From: Novosphingobium colocasiae
Lineage (GTDB): Bacteria > Pseudomonadota > Alphaproteobacteria > Sphingomonadales > Sphingomonadaceae
Assembly: GCF_014652555.1 (NCBI RefSeq)
Contig: NZ_BMZA01000001.1
Location: 694,880 to 758,879 of the forward strand
Reading direction: 5' to 3'
DNA: 64,000 nt
Position 1 is the stretch's first letter, and each line of letters begins with the position of its first letter. The notes under the pieces are model-generated. The model ran no database searches. It worked only from the letters and a program-made list of their open reading frames with translations, and was not told the DNA's origin. Positions 62,901 to 64,000 of this stretch are shown piece by piece. Position numbers and translations under genes: made by a program.

Positions 62901-63784
62901 AGCGGCTCGCCGGTATAGAAATGGGCGGCACTAAGACCGTGGTTGTGCTCGGCCGCCCCGGCGCGATTCTCGATCGCGTGGAATTTGCTACCGCAGGCCC
63001 CGATGAAACGCTGAAACGCGCGGCGCGGATCGTCGTCGATTGGCATGCCAACGAGCCAGTCGCGGCGCTCGGCGTCGCCAGCTTCGGGCCGATCCGGGTC
63101 AACCCGTCGGCCGACGATTTCGGGACAATGCTCGATACCCCCAAGCCCGGCTGGAAAGGCGCGCAAGTCTACGCCCGTCTTGCCGAGTGGACCGGCCTGC
63201 CGCTGGCGCTCGATACCGATGTCAACGGCGCGGCGCTGGCAGAGCATCGGCTGGGCGCGGGGCTGGGGTGCGAGACGCTGGTATATTACACGATCGGTAC
63301 CGGCATCGGCGGCGGCGTGCTGGTGCGGGGCTCCCCGCTCCACGGCGCGCTCCACCCGGAGATCGGCCATGTCCGGCTGCGGCGCGCGCCGGGCGATACT
63401 TTTGCCGGGGCCTGCGCCTTCCATGGTGATTGCGCCGAGGGCCTGCTGAGCGGTCCCGCGCTGGCCGCGCGCTTCGGCCGCCATCCCGCCACTGTCCCTC
63501 CGCAAGACCCCGCCTGGGCTCCCGCCGCACGCGATCTGGCAGAGCTTCTGGCGATGACCGTGCTGACTTTCTCGCCGCAAAGGATCGTCGTCGGCGGCGG
63601 CGTGACCGGCCGCCAACCGCGCTTGCTGAGCGCCGCCATCGGCCGCATGCCGGCGATTCTGGGCGGTTACCTGCGCGATTGCACCGCCGCGACGCTGCAG
63701 GACCTGGTGGTCGCGCCTCACCTGGGGGACGATGCCGGGCCGACCGGTGCGCTGATCCTCGCCGAACGCGCCTTGGCGGCCTGA
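62897..63784 (+). CDS. ROK-family fructokinase
   Basis: A 295-residue ROK kinase: ATP motif GIEMGGTKT, LALDTDVNGAALAEHRLGAG (with catalytic Asp), TIGTGIGGGVLVRG, and the zinc-type H/C block HPEIGHVRL...GACAFHGDCAEGLLSGPAL. It phosphorylates fructose set free by the GH68 enzyme to feed glycolysis. It is coupled to the GH68 gene by a four-base overlap. Confidence 0.9.
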   Translation: MKRLAGIEMGGTKTVVVLGRPGAILDRVEFATAGPDETLKRAARIVVDWHANEPVAALGVASFGPIRVNPSADDFGTMLDTPKPGWKGAQVYARLAEWTGLPLALDTDVNGAALAEHRLGAGLGCETLVYYTIGTGIGGGVLVRGSPLHGALHPEIGHVRLRRAPGDTFAGACAFHGDCAEGLLSGPALAARFGRHPATVPPQDPAWAPAARDLAELLAMTVLTFSPQRIVVGGGVTGRQPRLLSAAIGRMPAILGGYLRDCTAATLQDLVVAPHLGDDAGPTGALILAERALAA

Positions 63785-63796
63785 CTGCACCTCGTA

Positions 63797-63963
63797 CCAA
63801 GTCTCAATAACATTGAGTCATGTCGCTCTCTCCCCTTCAGGGGAGAGATACGCAGGCTTGGCGGCTTGCCGCCTAGCCGGAGTAGAGAGGGGGCGAAGCG
63901 GCGTCATCCCCCTCTCCCAACCCTCTCCCCTGAAGGGGCTACCGGATTCACACATTGAGTTGG
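63797..63963 (-). mobile_element. Miniature inverted-repeat element, copy 3 (inverted, 167 bp)
   Basis: It is the reverse complement of copies 1 and 2 with one hairpin shortened (CCCCTGAAGGGGCTACC in place of the longer CCCTCTCCCC stem). Left end here is CCAAGTCTCAAT, right end ATTGAGTTGG. TA precedes the left end; CA follows the right. It lies 12 bases past the fructokinase stop. Confidence 0.75.
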
Positions 63964-64000
63964 CATTGTAGTGTTTGAGCGGCGCGTTTGGCGGCTTGGA

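Overview
The window looks like chromosomal DNA of a GC-rich alphaproteobacterium, most likely a sphingomonad (Novosphingobium/Sphingomonas-like). The reasons are: a DUF1465 (RcdA-type) protein, a PmtA-like phospholipid methyltransferase, class I PHA synthase with phasin and intracellular depolymerase, PtsP, a TonB-dependent receptor for a sugar, many DUF-family genes usual in this order, and dense gene packing with ATGA/GTGA/TGATG start-stop overlaps. This is inference from gene content; no rRNA is present to confirm it.

Layout. 1-2.2 kb: end of kdpD, kdpE, then a coupled pair made of a YqcI/YcgG (GntA-like) haem enzyme and a DUF1989 protein. 2.3-6.7 kb: tRNA-Cys, an RNB ribonuclease, mobA, an atypical OmpR-type regulator and alaC. 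6.9-10.6 kb: PHA synthase, phasin (with a TGC-palindrome promoter region and strong terminator) and clpS; the PHA depolymerase is at 22.7-24.0 kb. 10.7-13.0 kb: lptF-lptG. 13.2-24 kb: desaturase, a GNAT-like protein, a CitE-like protein, lipoprotein, lipB, membrane protein, PmtA-like methyltransferase, arsC, an orphan 2Fe-2S subunit, yqgE, TetR and an L,D-transpeptidase. 24-35 kb: ABC exporter, M13 peptidase, an AT-rich patch with a secreted protein, uppP, PPK2, rpmG, lolA, a predicted structured small RNA, xthA and ribA.

35-47 kb: small hypothetical proteins, terC, DUF2254, a DMT permease, a BrnT-type toxin-antitoxin locus whose toxin gene is split by a 177-bp miniature element, nadA, an MBL hydrolase, DUF1465, two DUF465 genes and ptsP. 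47-55 kb: RodZ-like protein, cpoB, tilS, YkuD L,D-transpeptidase, TetR, two flavoproteins and msrA. 56-63.8 kb: a self-contained sucrose locus: LacI regulator, MFS sugar permease, TonB-dependent receptor, GH68 levansucrase/sucrase without signal peptide, and ROK fructokinase, with a perfect LacI-type palindrome upstream of the receptor and a related site upstream of the GH68 gene.

The most notable structure outside the genes is a family of about 167-177 bp non-coding elements (copies at 40281-40457, 54821-54995 and, inverted, 63797-63963). They have CCAAGGCTC-type terminal inverted repeats and internal CTCTCCCC hairpins. One copy disrupts a toxin gene, and taking it out restores the reading frame exactly. 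Another supplies the last codons and the stop of a flavoprotein gene and abuts the msrA stop codon. A second diverged, AT-rich, palindrome-bearing repeat pair (28675/39847) and a third REP-like pair (13046/28379) are also present. No CRISPR array, prophage, integrase or rRNA operon was seen.
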